From positions 1-12,656 of the forward strand of contig DASZZX010000158.1 of NCBI GenBank assembly GCA_036260415.1: 12,656 nucleotides of DNA. The letters run 5' to 3'. How positions within the stretch are numbered: the stretch's first letter is position 1; each line of letters starts with the position of its first letter. The notes under the pieces are model-generated. The model worked only from the letters and a program-made list of their open reading frames with translations. It had not been told where the DNA came from and searched no databases. The stretch comes from DASZZX01 sp036260415 (lineage in GTDB: Bacteria; Actinomycetota; Nitriliruptoria; Nitriliruptorales; JAHWKO01). Below are positions 1-8,437 of this stretch, piece after piece. The position numbers were made by a program, and so were the translations under genes.

Positions 1-1607
1 ACCCGGACGTCGTCGCACCCCCCGGCGACCTCCAAGCGGACGTGGTGCGGGCGGCCGCCGACCACGAGGTCGTGGACGACGCCGTCCCGATCACGCAGGC
101 GCAGCCGCCACCCTCCCACGTCGGCGACCCGCCAGGGCCCCAGGGTGTGCCAGGGATCAGAGCGAGCGGGGTCGAGCCGGGCGCCGCCGCGACCCCTGCT
201 GCGCGCCAGCAACGCCGCGGCAGCGGCCGCGAGCACCTCGACGACGGTCGGCGGCGGGTGCCAGTCCGGCAGGTGCTCGTCGAGGAAGGCGGTGGTGAGC
301 GCGCCGGCGCCGAAGGCTGGATGGGTCACAACGTCGACCAGGTGGTCGACGTTCGTGGTCACCCCCAGCAGCACGGTGTGCCGCAGCACCCACGCCATGC
401 GGCGGATGGCCGCGTCCCGCGTGGCGGCGTGCACCGCGACCTTGCCGATCAGCGGGTCGTAGTGGGTGCCGACGACGCTGCCAGTCGTCACCCCGGCGTC
501 GACGCGGATCGCCGGGCCGTCGGGGATGTCCACGACCAGTACCCGGCCGGTCTGCGGGAGGTGGTCGCGGGCCGGATCCTCGGCGTAGAGGCGGACCTCG
601 AGGGCGTGGCCGTCGCGGACGATGGCGTCCTGGCTGAGCGGCAGGCCGTCGCCCGCCGCGATGCGCAGCTGCCACTCCACCAGGTCCAGCCCCGTGACCA
701 GCTCGGTGACCGGGTGTTCGACCTGCAGGCGGGTATTCATCTCCAGGAAGTGGAAGTCGCCGGTAACATCCGACAGCAGCATCTCGACCGTGCCGGCGCC
801 CCGGTACGCCACCGACCGCGCCGCCGCGACCGCGGCGTCCGCCATGCGCCGACGCAGCGGCTCATCGAGAGCGGGGGAGGGACACTCCTCGACGATCTTC
901 TGGTGGCGTCGCTGCACGGAGCACTCGCGCTCGAACATGTGCACGACACCGCCGTGCCCGTCGCCGACGACCTGGACCTCGACGTGACGCGGTCGCTCGA
1001 CCAGCGCCTCGAGCATGACGCGTGGGTCCCCGAAAGCGGCAGCGGCCTCCGCGCGGGCGGCCACGAGGGCGTCGGGCAGGTCCTCCGGCCGGTCCACCCG
1101 GCGCATCCCCACGCCTCCTCCGCCTGCCACCGCCTTGACCAGCGCCGGGTACCCGAGCCGCTGGCCGGCGGCGAACGCCCCGGCGTCGTCCAGCTCCTCC
1201 GGGCTGGCCCAGGGGATCACCGGGACCCCGGCCCCGTCGAGGTGCCGCTTGGCGGCCGCCTTGTCGGCCATCAGGCGGATCGTCTCGGGACGAGGTCCGA
1301 CGAACGTGAGGCCCTTGGCCTCGCACACCTCGGCCAGGACGGGGTTCTCGGCCAGGAACCCGTAGCCGGGATGGACGGCGTCGGCACCCGTGCGCAGCGC
1401 CGCGTCGACGACCCGCTCGATCGATAGGTAGCTCGCCGCCGCCCGCGCAGGACCGAGGCGGACGGCCTCATCCGCCTCACGGACGTGCGGGGCGGCGTGG
1501 TCAGCATCGCTGTACACCGCCACGGTGGCCACCCCCAGACGGTGGCACGTGCGCAGCACGCGGCGTGCGACCTCCCCGCGGTTGGCGATCAGCACCTTGC
1601 GGAACAC
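1..1607 (-). CDS. mccA: Biotin carboxylase subunit of an acyl-CoA carboxylase, probably methylcrotonyl-CoA carboxylase alpha (C-terminus off the window)
   Basis: This is the ATP-dependent biotin-carboxylating subunit of an acyl-CoA carboxylase. About 535 codons are visible, from a GTG at 1607 to the left edge. The N-terminus VFRKVLIANRGEVARR is the classic biotin carboxylase start. Further family marks are HPGYGFLAEN, an ATP-grasp glycine loop KAVAGGGGVGMRR near residues 160-175, FERECSVQRRHQKIVEE, the catalytic EMNTRLQVEHPVTE, and THYDPLIGKV. After the biotin carboxylase domain a linker with DPWHTLGPW and GGWRLRLRD resembles the BT region of methylcrotonyl- and propionyl-type alpha subunits. 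The biotin-attachment domain (M-K-M motif) would lie beyond the edge, so I cannot see it. The start is fixed by homology, and its SD is weak. The mccB gene at 5377-6984 on the same strand suggests methylcrotonyl-CoA as substrate, though acetyl- or propionyl-CoA remain possible. Confidence 0.93.
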   Translation of the reverse strand, partial: MFRKVLIANRGEVARRVLRTCHRLGVATVAVYSDADHAAPHVREADEAVRLGPARAAASYLSIERVVDAALRTGADAVHPGYGFLAENPVLAEVCEAKGLTFVGPRPETIRLMADKAAAKRHLDGAGVPVIPWASPEELDDAGAFAAGQRLGYPALVKAVAGGGGVGMRRVDRPEDLPDALVAARAEAAAAFGDPRVMLEALVERPRHVEVQVVGDGHGGVVHMFERECSVQRRHQKIVEECPSPALDEPLRRRMADAAVAAARSVAYRGAGTVEMLLSDVTGDFHFLEMNTRLQVEHPVTELVTGLDLVEWQLRIAAGDGLPLSQDAIVRDGHALEVRLYAEDPARDHLPQTGRVLVVDIPDGPAIRVDAGVTTGSVVGTHYDPLIGKVAVHAATRDAAIRRMAWVLRHTVLLGVTTNVDHLVDVVTHPAFGAGALTTAFLDEHLPDWHPPPTVVEVLAAAAAALLARSRGRGGARLDPARSDPWHTLGPWRVADVGGWRLRLRDRDGVVHDLVVGGRPHHVRLEVAGGCDDVR

Positions 1608-1721
1608 GGTCGACCTCGCTGGACCGCCGGAAGCGCTGCCGTGGCGGTGACGGCACGGTACTTGCTGGCCGTGGCCGTCGCCGGGGTGGTTGACTCCACC
1701 GCCGCCTCCCAGGAGATCGCC

Positions 1722-2249
1722 ATGCGACCACGCCGCCGGCGGACCGTCCTCGCGGTCCTGCCGATCCTGGCACTGGCGGCCTGCACGCCCCCCGACGACG
1801 CGGACGGGGGCGTCACTCCCGCACCGACCGTCACGGTCACCGTCCCGGTCACCAAACCCTCACCGGAGGCGACCGACGACGGCGGAGCGGCGGCCGGCCC
1901 CTGCGCCGACCTGGGACCGGGTTCGACCATCACCGATCTGGCGGTGCTGTTCGTGACCGCGCCCACTGTCGGCGCCGAGGTGTCCAGCGGCTTCGCGGTG
2001 GCGGGCTGCACCAACGCGTTCGAAGCGACGTTCCAGTGGGAGCTGGTGGACCGGGACGGCGCGGTGCTCGCGGGGGGCAACGGCACGGCGACGTGCGGCA
2101 GCGGCTGCCTCGGCACCTTCGAGTTCACCGTGGACTACACGGTCGAACGCCCGATCCTAGGCACCCTGAAGGTCTTCACCCTCTCGGCCGAGGACGCCTC
2201 CGCCGACCCGCAGGACCTCAACGCCCTCCCGCTCCGCCTGCAGCCGTAG
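1722..2249 (+). CDS. Lipoprotein with Gmad2-type immunoglobulin-like domain
   Basis: Predicted 175-residue exported lipoprotein of unknown role. The ATG at 1722 is preceded by AGGAG at 1711-1715 with 6 nt spacing, which decides this start over an earlier in-frame one. The signal peptide has an Arg-rich n-region (MRPRRRR), a hydrophobic core and a lipobox LALAAC, so Cys21 would be lipidated. A low-complexity Thr/Pro/Val linker follows (TVTVTVPVTK). From about residue 70 the pattern VLFVTAPTVGAEVSSGFAVAG, then FEATFQWELVDRDG and a terminal LKVFTLSAEDAS, fits the Gmad2 fold known from spore-germination and secreted proteins, often next to a GerMN domain. No GerMN domain is present here. Four cysteines in the mature part (61, 96, 125, 129) could form disulfides outside the membrane. 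It starts the plus-strand block and is divergent from the biotin carboxylase gene, with a 114-bp gap. The domain call is from pattern memory. Confidence 0.85.
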   Translation: MRPRRRRTVLAVLPILALAACTPPDDADGGVTPAPTVTVTVPVTKPSPEATDDGGAAAGPCADLGPGSTITDLAVLFVTAPTVGAEVSSGFAVAGCTNAFEATFQWELVDRDGAVLAGGNGTATCGSGCLGTFEFTVDYTVERPILGTLKVFTLSAEDASADPQDLNALPLRLQP

Positions 2250-2310
2250 CGCCCGCTGCCCGCGCCCGCCGCGGTCGCGGCGCCCCGGTCGGTCCGAGCG
2301 GTCGGCTGTC

Positions 2311-2332
2311 CAGCCGGCGGTGCCGCCGGCTG
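2311..2332 (+). terminator. Perfect 10-bp inverted repeat downstream of the lipoprotein gene
   Basis: The arms CAGCCGGCGG and CCGCCGGCTG are exact reverse complements around a TG centre, about 60 nt after the lipoprotein stop. There is no T-run, so it is either a GC-only actinobacterial-type terminator or an RNA structure in a read-through transcript to the channel-like gene that begins at 2391. Confidence 0.45.
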
Positions 2333-2390
2333 CGGGCACCAGTGGATCCCGTCGCACACTCACGGCTAGCCACGGGCAGGGCGGGCGGGC

Positions 2391-3398
2391 ATGAACGAGC
2401 TGCTGGTGGCGGCCGGGCTGGCCCTCGTGCTCGCCACAGCCGCCGACGTCGTGCCGACCGTGTTCGACGTCGGCCGTGGCGGGGGACCGGTCACGGGACG
2501 GACCTGCATGATGCTCTGGCGACTGGTCCTGCGCGCCCGCCGCCGCGGCCTGAGCCACCGCGGGGTGGAGACCTGCGGCGTGATCATCCTCTTGAGCGTG
2601 GTGACCACGTGGGTCGTAGGGCTGTGGGCCGGCTGGTTCCTCACCTTCAGCGCGGACCGGGCGTCGCTGGTGGTGGAGGCCACGGGCGACGCCGCGAGCG
2701 CGTTGGACCGCGCCTACTTCGTCGGCGGCGGGCTGTTCAGCCTGTCCCTCGGCGACGTCCGCCCCGGGGGCCCCGGCTGGAGACTGGCGGCCGTGGGCAT
2801 GGTGGCCAGCGGGCTGCTCATCATCATGCTGTCGATCACCTACCTGGTGCCGGTGGTCGAAGCTGCCACCCGCCGGCGCGAGCTGGCGGGACGCATCGCC
2901 GTGCTCGGCGCCTCGCCGGAGTCGGTCGTGCTGGCGGCGTGGGACGGATCGAGCACCGCCGACCTGGGCGAGCACCTGCGTGACCTGCTGCCCGACCTGA
3001 TGGCGGTCGCCCAGCAGCACCTCGCCTACCCCGTGCTGCACTTCTTCCACGCAGCGCGCAGGACCGTCGCTCTGGCCCCCAACGTGGCCGTGCTCGACGA
3101 GGCGCTCGGCATCATCGAGCATGGGCTCCGCCCCGAGGTCGGACCGGACCCTGTCACGCTCCGTGCGATCCGCGGGGCGGTCGACGAGCTGGTGACGACC
3201 CTCCGCCTGCACCTCGTGGGCGACCCCGAGCCGCCTCCCACGCCCGACCTGGACGCGCTCCGCGGCGAGCGTGTCCCGCTCACGGATGCGCAGGACTTCC
3301 GGCAGGCGATGGGGCAGGCGCAGGAGCGGCGCCGAGGGTTGAAGGCCATGGTCGAGGAGGACGGCTGGGACTGGAAGGACGTCGTCGCCATGGCGTGA
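2391..3398 (+). CDS. Two-TM/pore potassium-channel-like membrane protein with degenerate selectivity filter
   Basis: A 335-residue membrane protein that resembles bacterial ion-channel-like proteins. Hydrophobic segments lie at about residues 3-22, 62-86 and 130-156. Between the last two, DRAYFVGGGLFSLSLGD (106-122) followed by VRP sits where a K+ channel has its pore helix and filter (usually T-x-G-Y/F-G-D-x-x-P). Here the filter reads S-L-S-L-G-D: only the final G-D and following P are kept. The cytoplasmic part (about 157-335) is largely helical and includes YPVLHFFH (213-220) and a charged C-terminal tail ending near DGWDWKDVVAMA. The start is an ATG with a poor GGGCGGGC leader. It is followed 181 nt later by an MscS channel on the same strand. 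It may be a K+ channel relative with changed selectivity, a non-conducting sensor, or an unrelated membrane protein. The channel assignment is inference from topology and the GD-P remnant. Confidence 0.75.
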   Translation: MNELLVAAGLALVLATAADVVPTVFDVGRGGGPVTGRTCMMLWRLVLRARRRGLSHRGVETCGVIILLSVVTTWVVGLWAGWFLTFSADRASLVVEATGDAASALDRAYFVGGGLFSLSLGDVRPGGPGWRLAAVGMVASGLLIIMLSITYLVPVVEAATRRRELAGRIAVLGASPESVVLAAWDGSSTADLGEHLRDLLPDLMAVAQQHLAYPVLHFFHAARRTVALAPNVAVLDEALGIIEHGLRPEVGPDPVTLRAIRGAVDELVTTLRLHLVGDPEPPPTPDLDALRGERVPLTDAQDFRQAMGQAQERRRGLKAMVEEDGWDWKDVVAMA

Positions 3399-3579
3399 GT
3401 CGTCGGGGCGTCGGGGCGCGTCGGTGCCCGGGGCGCACGTCGGGCTGTCAGTCGGGGGGTGGCTTCCCGAACGGACGTGGGACGCGCCGACCTCCGACAC
3501 ATACTGGCCCACGACGGGGCACTCGCGGTCAGGCACGCACGGGGCCGAGCGCCACGACCGTCCAAGCAGGAGCGCACTG

Positions 3580-4524
3580 ATGAGTTCCGCGCCGTCCGGC
3601 TCCTCGTCCACCCCCTCCCCCAGCCCCTCGCCGACCTCGCCCGCGGACGTCGACCCGGTCGACCAGGTCGTCGAGACGCTCACCGGCCTGTACCAGGCGA
3701 TCTTCTCCGGCCTTCCGCGCCTACTGCTGGCGGCCGTGGTGGTGGCGCTGTTCGTCGTGGTGGGCCGCGTGCTACGGGCGCTGCTGCGGCCACGTCTGGC
3801 ACGGGCCCGCACCGAGAGCTTCGGGAGGATCTTCGCAAGCATCGCCTACGCCGCGGTCGTGTTGGTCGGCGTCATCGTGGCACTGCCCGTCGCGTTCGCC
3901 GGCCTGGACGTCGCCGCGCTGCTGGGAGGGCTGAGCATCCTGGCGGTGGCGGCCGGGTTCGCGTTCCAGGACATCCTGTCGAATCTCATGGCCGGAGTGT
4001 TGCTGGTCCTGCGCGACCCGTTCCGCAAGGGAGACCAGATCGAGGTCAACGGGATGCGCGGCACCGTGGAGGCGATCACGATCCGCGAGACGCGACTGCG
4101 CAGCTTCGACGGCCACCTGTTGCTGATCCCCAACAAGGACGTGTACACGTCCGCGGTCGACATCCAGACCGGCGACGACCGGGTGCGCACCAGCTTCGTG
4201 ACCGGCGTGTCCTACGACACCGACCTCGCGGAGGCCCGGCGCGCGGCGCTGGCGGCGCTGGACGAGGTCGACGGCGTGCTCCACGACCCGCCGCCGCAGG
4301 CGTACTACACGGAGCACGGCGCCTCGGCGGTGCTGCTCGACCTGCGCTACTGGACCAGCTCGCGGCAGGCGGAGGTCCGGGAGGTGCAGGACCGGGTCGT
4401 CGAGGCGGTGTTCAACGCGTTCGGCGCGGCCCGGATCGACATCCCGTTCGACATCCTGACGCTCGACGCGGCCGACACCTTCGCGGCTGCCCTCCGCGGG
4501 CGCGACGACCAGGACGAGGGGTGA
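3580..4524 (+). CDS. MscS-family small-conductance mechanosensitive channel
   Basis: A 314-residue mechanosensitive channel that should open under membrane tension to release solutes during hypo-osmotic shock. The start is ATG 3580, with AGGAG at 3568-3572 and 7 nt spacing; an upstream in-frame start would add a non-conserved 52-residue leader and was rejected. A Ser/Pro-rich N-terminal tail (residues 1-22) precedes TM1 (about 47-65), TM2 (about 86-106) and the glycine/alanine-packed pore helix TM3 (about 110-140). The MscS signature is strong: GGLSILAVAAGFAFQDILS, NLMAGVLLVLRDPFRKGD, then the beta domain with GTVEAITIRETRLRSFDG and LLIPNKDVYTS. The C-terminal alpha-beta domain ends in an acidic tail DDQDEG. 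Length is typical of simple MscS proteins. It ends 22 nt from the convergent hydratase gene, so there is little space for a separate terminator. Confidence 0.96.
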   Translation: MSSAPSGSSSTPSPSPSPTSPADVDPVDQVVETLTGLYQAIFSGLPRLLLAAVVVALFVVVGRVLRALLRPRLARARTESFGRIFASIAYAAVVLVGVIVALPVAFAGLDVAALLGGLSILAVAAGFAFQDILSNLMAGVLLVLRDPFRKGDQIEVNGMRGTVEAITIRETRLRSFDGHLLLIPNKDVYTSAVDIQTGDDRVRTSFVTGVSYDTDLAEARRAALAALDEVDGVLHDPPPQAYYTEHGASAVLLDLRYWTSSRQAEVREVQDRVVEAVFNAFGAARIDIPFDILTLDAADTFAAALRGRDDQDEG

Positions 4525-4546
4525 GGCGGCCGGTCCAGCCTTGGCG

Positions 4547-5376
4547 TCAGGTCGCCCCGGGCGGACGCTGACCGTCGGCCAGCCGCCAGGTGGGCTGGCG
4601 CCGTTCCAGGAAGGCCCGCATCCCCTGCTGTCCCTCGTCCGACACGCGCAGACGGGCGATGGTCGCTACGGTCACCTCGGCGGCCTCGTCGAGGTCCCGG
4701 GCCGCCGCCACGCGTGGCAGCATCGCCTTGATCTCCTCCTGGGCCTGCGGTCCAGCAGCCAGCAGGTCGTCCACGAGCCGCCCGACCGCCCCGTCGAGTC
4801 GACCGCTCTCGGCCAGCAGGTCGACCAGCCCGTAGCGCTGCGCCTGCGCGGCGTCGAAGCGCTCGCCGGTCAGGAAGAGGCGCCGTGCGGTCGCCACCCC
4901 GGTCCGGGGGAGCACGTACGGGCAGATGACGGCCGGGGCGAGGCCCAGGCGCGCCTCGGGGAAGCCGAAGCGTGCGTGGGCGGCTGCGACCACCACGTCG
5001 CAGCAGGATGCCAGCCCGGCGCCGCCGCCGAGTGCGTGCCCGTTCACGCGCGCCACCACGGGGCGCGGGTGATGGTGGACGGCACGCAGCATGCGCTCCA
5101 GGTCCCGTGCGTCGCGGACGTTGTCGTCGAAGGCGCGGTGCGCCACGTGGCTCATCCGGTGCAGGTCCGCGCCCGCGCAGAAGGCGCGCCCGGTCCCGGT
5201 CAGCACGACCACGCGCACCGCATCGTCCTCGGCCAGTTCCTCGAAGGTGTCGCGCAGACGACCGACCAGCGCAGGGTCGAGAGCGTTGCGTGCCTCGGGA
5301 CGGTCGAGGGTGAGCGTGACGACGCCGCGGTGGTCGCGCGCCACCTGCAACGGTCCGGGGGGCACGGGGCTCCCGC

Positions 5377-5380
<4 letters not shown>
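4547..5380 (-). CDS. liuC: Enoyl-CoA hydratase/isomerase family, LiuC-like methylglutaconyl-CoA hydratase
   Basis: A 277-residue crotonase-fold protein. The GTG start at 5380 overlaps the mccB stop by 4 nt (GTGA), the classic arrangement for translational coupling. Family motifs are the oxyanion-hole strands AFCAGADLHRM (67-76) and VNGHALGGGAGLASCCD (112-128), then FGFPEARLGLAPAVICPYV (138-156). The glutamate that corresponds to Glu144 of mammalian enoyl-CoA hydratase is replaced by Gly122, while Glu142 matches Glu164. As I recall, the GGG-x-GL and GLAPAVI-x-P-Y/F-V pattern is common in bacterial LiuC-type 3-methylglutaconyl-CoA hydratases, so the change is probably family-typical and not a defect. 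Together with mccB immediately upstream, hydration of 3-methylglutaconyl-CoA to HMG-CoA in leucine breakdown is the likeliest job. A general enoyl-CoA hydratase or isomerase is the alternative. Confidence 0.88.
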
Positions 5381-6984
<1,604 letters not shown>

Positions 6985-6991
6985 CCGCCCG

Positions 6992-6997
6992 ACTGTA
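6992..6997 (-). promoter_or_regulatory. Candidate -10 element for a leaderless mccB transcript
   Basis: On the minus strand the hexamer TACAGT fits the actinobacterial TANNNT -10 pattern and ends 7 nt before the mccB ATG. Transcription would then begin at or next to the start codon. There is no good SD in this gap (only GGGCGG), which supports the idea. I see no convincing -35 hexamer. Confidence 0.4.
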
Positions 6998-7010
6998 ACC
7001 GCGACGAGCA

Positions 7011-7199
7011 GGCCGGCCTGGACGCGCCGTGCGTAGCCCCACCAGCCCTGGCGTACGAGCGCAACGACCCCCGCCGGCGTGGTGCGGTGGGGCGGTCAGC
7101 CGCCAGCCGTACCCGTGCGAGCGCAGAGAGGCCCGTCGGCGTGGTCGTCGTGCGGCGGTCAGCCCGCCAGCCGTGCCCGCACCAGCGCCGAGACCCGCC
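7011..7199. repeat. About three degenerate 63-bp tandem units spanning the yqeY 3' end and the gap to mccB
   Basis: The same block recurs in strict 63-nt phase: the anchor AGCC after the stop-like triplet is at 7035, 7098 and 7161. The last two units are close to each other: both have GGCGTGGT near the left end, then GGCGGTCAG with CCGCC completing a small GC stem-loop (about 7091-7104 and 7154-7168), then AGCCGT and CCCG. The leftmost unit is more decayed but keeps CCAGCC and CGAGCGCA. The right unit contains the last codons and the stop of yqeY, so the others look like duplications of the gene's 3' end with its stem-loop. Unit borders are approximate. Confidence 0.55.
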
Positions 7200-7617
7200 C
7201 CCCGTCCGCGCGGCCGCGGATCTCCGGCATCGCCGCCCCCATCACCTTGCCCATGTCCTGCGGACCCTGCGCCCCGGTCGTGGCGAACGCCCGGTCCACG
7301 ATCGCGACCAGCTCCTGATCGGTGAGGGGCGCCGGGAGGTAGCTGGCGTACACCTCCGCCTCCGCCTCCTCCGCGGCGGCGCGATCTTCGCGCCCCGCGT
7401 CGCGGTAGGACCGCGCAGCCTCCCGCCGTCGCTTGACCTCCCGTCGCAGCAGCTGCTCGACCGTCTCGTCGGCGAGCTCCCCCTGCGCGCCCCGCGCTGC
7501 CTCGACGGCCGCGTTCCTGATCGCCGCCATCGCCATGCGCAGTGCGCTGACACGGGCGCGGTCACGCGCCTTCATCGCGGCGGTGAGGTCGGCCTGGATG
7601 CGCTGCTGGAGTGACAC
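7159..7617 (-). CDS. yqeY: GatB/YqeY domain-containing protein
   Basis: A 152-residue protein of the YqeY family, related to the C-terminal tRNA-binding domain of GatB, the aspartyl/glutamyl-tRNA amidotransferase subunit. Its exact cellular role is not settled. The GTG start at 7617 has AGGAG 5 nt upstream (7623-7627 on the complement), which rules out a longer frame beginning at 7671. Family signs are the start SLQQRIQADLTAAMKARD, then VSALRMAMAAIRNAAVE, the charged helix region with LLRREVKRRREAARSYRDAG, EAEVYASYLPAPLTDQEL, and the terminal GKVMGAAMPEIRGRADGG. Length is normal. It stands alone between an H1-like gene and mccB on the same strand. Its 3' end lies inside a set of 63-bp tandem units. 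Confidence 0.94.
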   Translation of the reverse strand: MSLQQRIQADLTAAMKARDRARVSALRMAMAAIRNAAVEAARGAQGELADETVEQLLRREVKRRREAARSYRDAGREDRAAAEEAEAEVYASYLPAPLTDQELVAIVDRAFATTGAQGPQDMGKVMGAAMPEIRGRADGGRVSALVRARLAG

Positions 7618-7695
7618 GCGGGCTCCTGGTACGGCGCCAACAGGATGCGAGAGGTCGCCACGAGCGTCCACCGGGCGAGCGCATCCCCCGTATGG

Positions 7696-7731
7696 AGACG
7701 ACCGCCCCTCCGTGCGGAGAGGCGGTCGTCT
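7696..7731. terminator. Long stem-loop between the H1/HbhA-like gene and yqeY
   Basis: The arms AGACGACCGCC (7696-7706) and GGCGGTCGTCT (7721-7731) pair perfectly over 11 bp. After one mismatch an inner CTCC/GGAG stem closes a GTGC tetraloop. The element lies about 125 nt past the stop of the 7856-8437 gene and about 80 nt before the yqeY start, so it likely ends the upstream minus-strand transcript. No T-run flanks it on either side. Confidence 0.6.
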
Positions 7732-7855
7732 GGCATCGGGACGCTGCCGGAGGGGCGAGCCCCTCAGCGCCGCCAGCCGACAGGGGGGTTGCTGCCGGTT
7801 GTGGCGCCACTGTGGCGGTCGCGTCCCGATGGTCGCGTGACCGCTGCGCTGTCGG

Positions 7856-8437
7856 TCAGCTGCGGTCGTCGTCGGACATCAGGTCACGGCCGGCGTCCAC
7901 GACCGCTTCGGCGGCCTTCTGGACCGACGTGGCCGCGGCCTTGGTCTGGCTCTTGGCCGTGTCGGCCTGCTTGCGGCCGGCAGCGGCGCCCGCCTCCACC
8001 GTCTTGCTGGCGGTCTTGCGGATCGAGGTCAGCGCCCCCTTCACCTGCGAACGGGCGGTCTGCGCCTGGGTGAGGATGCGCTTGACACGCTGGTCCTTCA
8101 GCACGTTGTCCGTGACCGTGCGGCCCTCGATGGCCTTCTCGTCGAAGCGCTCCTCGAGACGGTCACGCAGCTCCCGGAACCGCTTCTCGAGCTCGGTGCG
8201 GCTGGTGCGGGCACCGCGCACGCGGCCAGGGAGCTCGCGCGCGGCGTCCAGGGCCTCGCCGGCCAGTTGCAGCGCGTCGGTCGCCAGCCCGGTCAGTGCG
8301 TAAGCGGCGTCCACCGCGACCACCTTCGCATCACGCTCGTGGGCCTTGGTGGTGGCCTGGCTGCGCGAGGTGCGCGCCGTGGTGTTCGCCTTGGTGGCCT
8401 GCCGCGTGGTCGTCTTGGACTTCTGTTGGGTCGCCAT
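7856..8437 (-). CDS. Lys/Ala/Thr-rich histone H1- or HbhA-like protein
   Basis: A 193-residue, strongly polar protein with no signal peptide or membrane segment. The ATG at 8437 has a strong SD (AAGGAG, 8443-8448 on the complement). Residues 1-35 are a basic Thr/Gln/Lys tail. Residues 40-70 (AVDAAYALTGLATDALQLAG then EALDAARELP) and 80-101 (RTELEKRFRELRDRLEERFD) form amphipathic or coiled-coil helices. Residues 115-180 are again Lys/Ala/Thr-rich with spaced lysines (KTASKTVEAGAAAGRKQAD). The tail ends DDDRS. This layout resembles actinobacterial heparin-binding haemagglutinin-like and phasin-like proteins and the basic tails of H1-like DNA-binding proteins. Likely roles are nucleoid association or surface/lipid-body association. 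I cannot choose between them from sequence alone. It is probably transcribed from the AT-richer patch near 8611-8639. Confidence 0.82.
   Translation of the reverse strand: MATQQKSKTTTRQATKANTTARTSRSQATTKAHERDAKVVAVDAAYALTGLATDALQLAGEALDAARELPGRVRGARTSRTELEKRFRELRDRLEERFDEKAIEGRTVTDNVLKDQRVKRILTQAQTARSQVKGALTSIRKTASKTVEAGAAAGRKQADTAKSQTKAAATSVQKAAEAVVDAGRDLMSDDDRS

Noticed and set aside
1110..1150. Glycine loop GGGGVGM of the biotin carboxylase, with Val where E. coli AccC has Arg
   Set aside because: Similar hydrophobic residues at this place occur, as far as I recall, in acyl-CoA carboxylase alpha subunits, and the rest of the active site is intact. Not treated as a defect.
42..1427. 461-codon plus-strand open frame
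   Set aside because: It is antisense to the biotin carboxylase gene, whose frame carries unmistakable family motifs. The plus frame is Arg/Val/Gly-rich with no known motif and arises from the high GC content.
3399..3470. Repeated CGTCGGGG runs after the channel-like gene
   Set aside because: Short, irregular and expected in sequence this rich in G and C; no clean period.
2157..3842. 561-codon minus-strand open frame
   Set aside because: It crosses three plus-strand genes and their gaps, has Gln/His/Arg-rich composition and no SD or domain. It is a shadow frame.
7801..7810. 10-bp palindrome GTGGCGCCAC as an operator site
   Set aside because: It lies downstream of the H1-like gene and far from any start codon, and short GC palindromes are common in this sequence.
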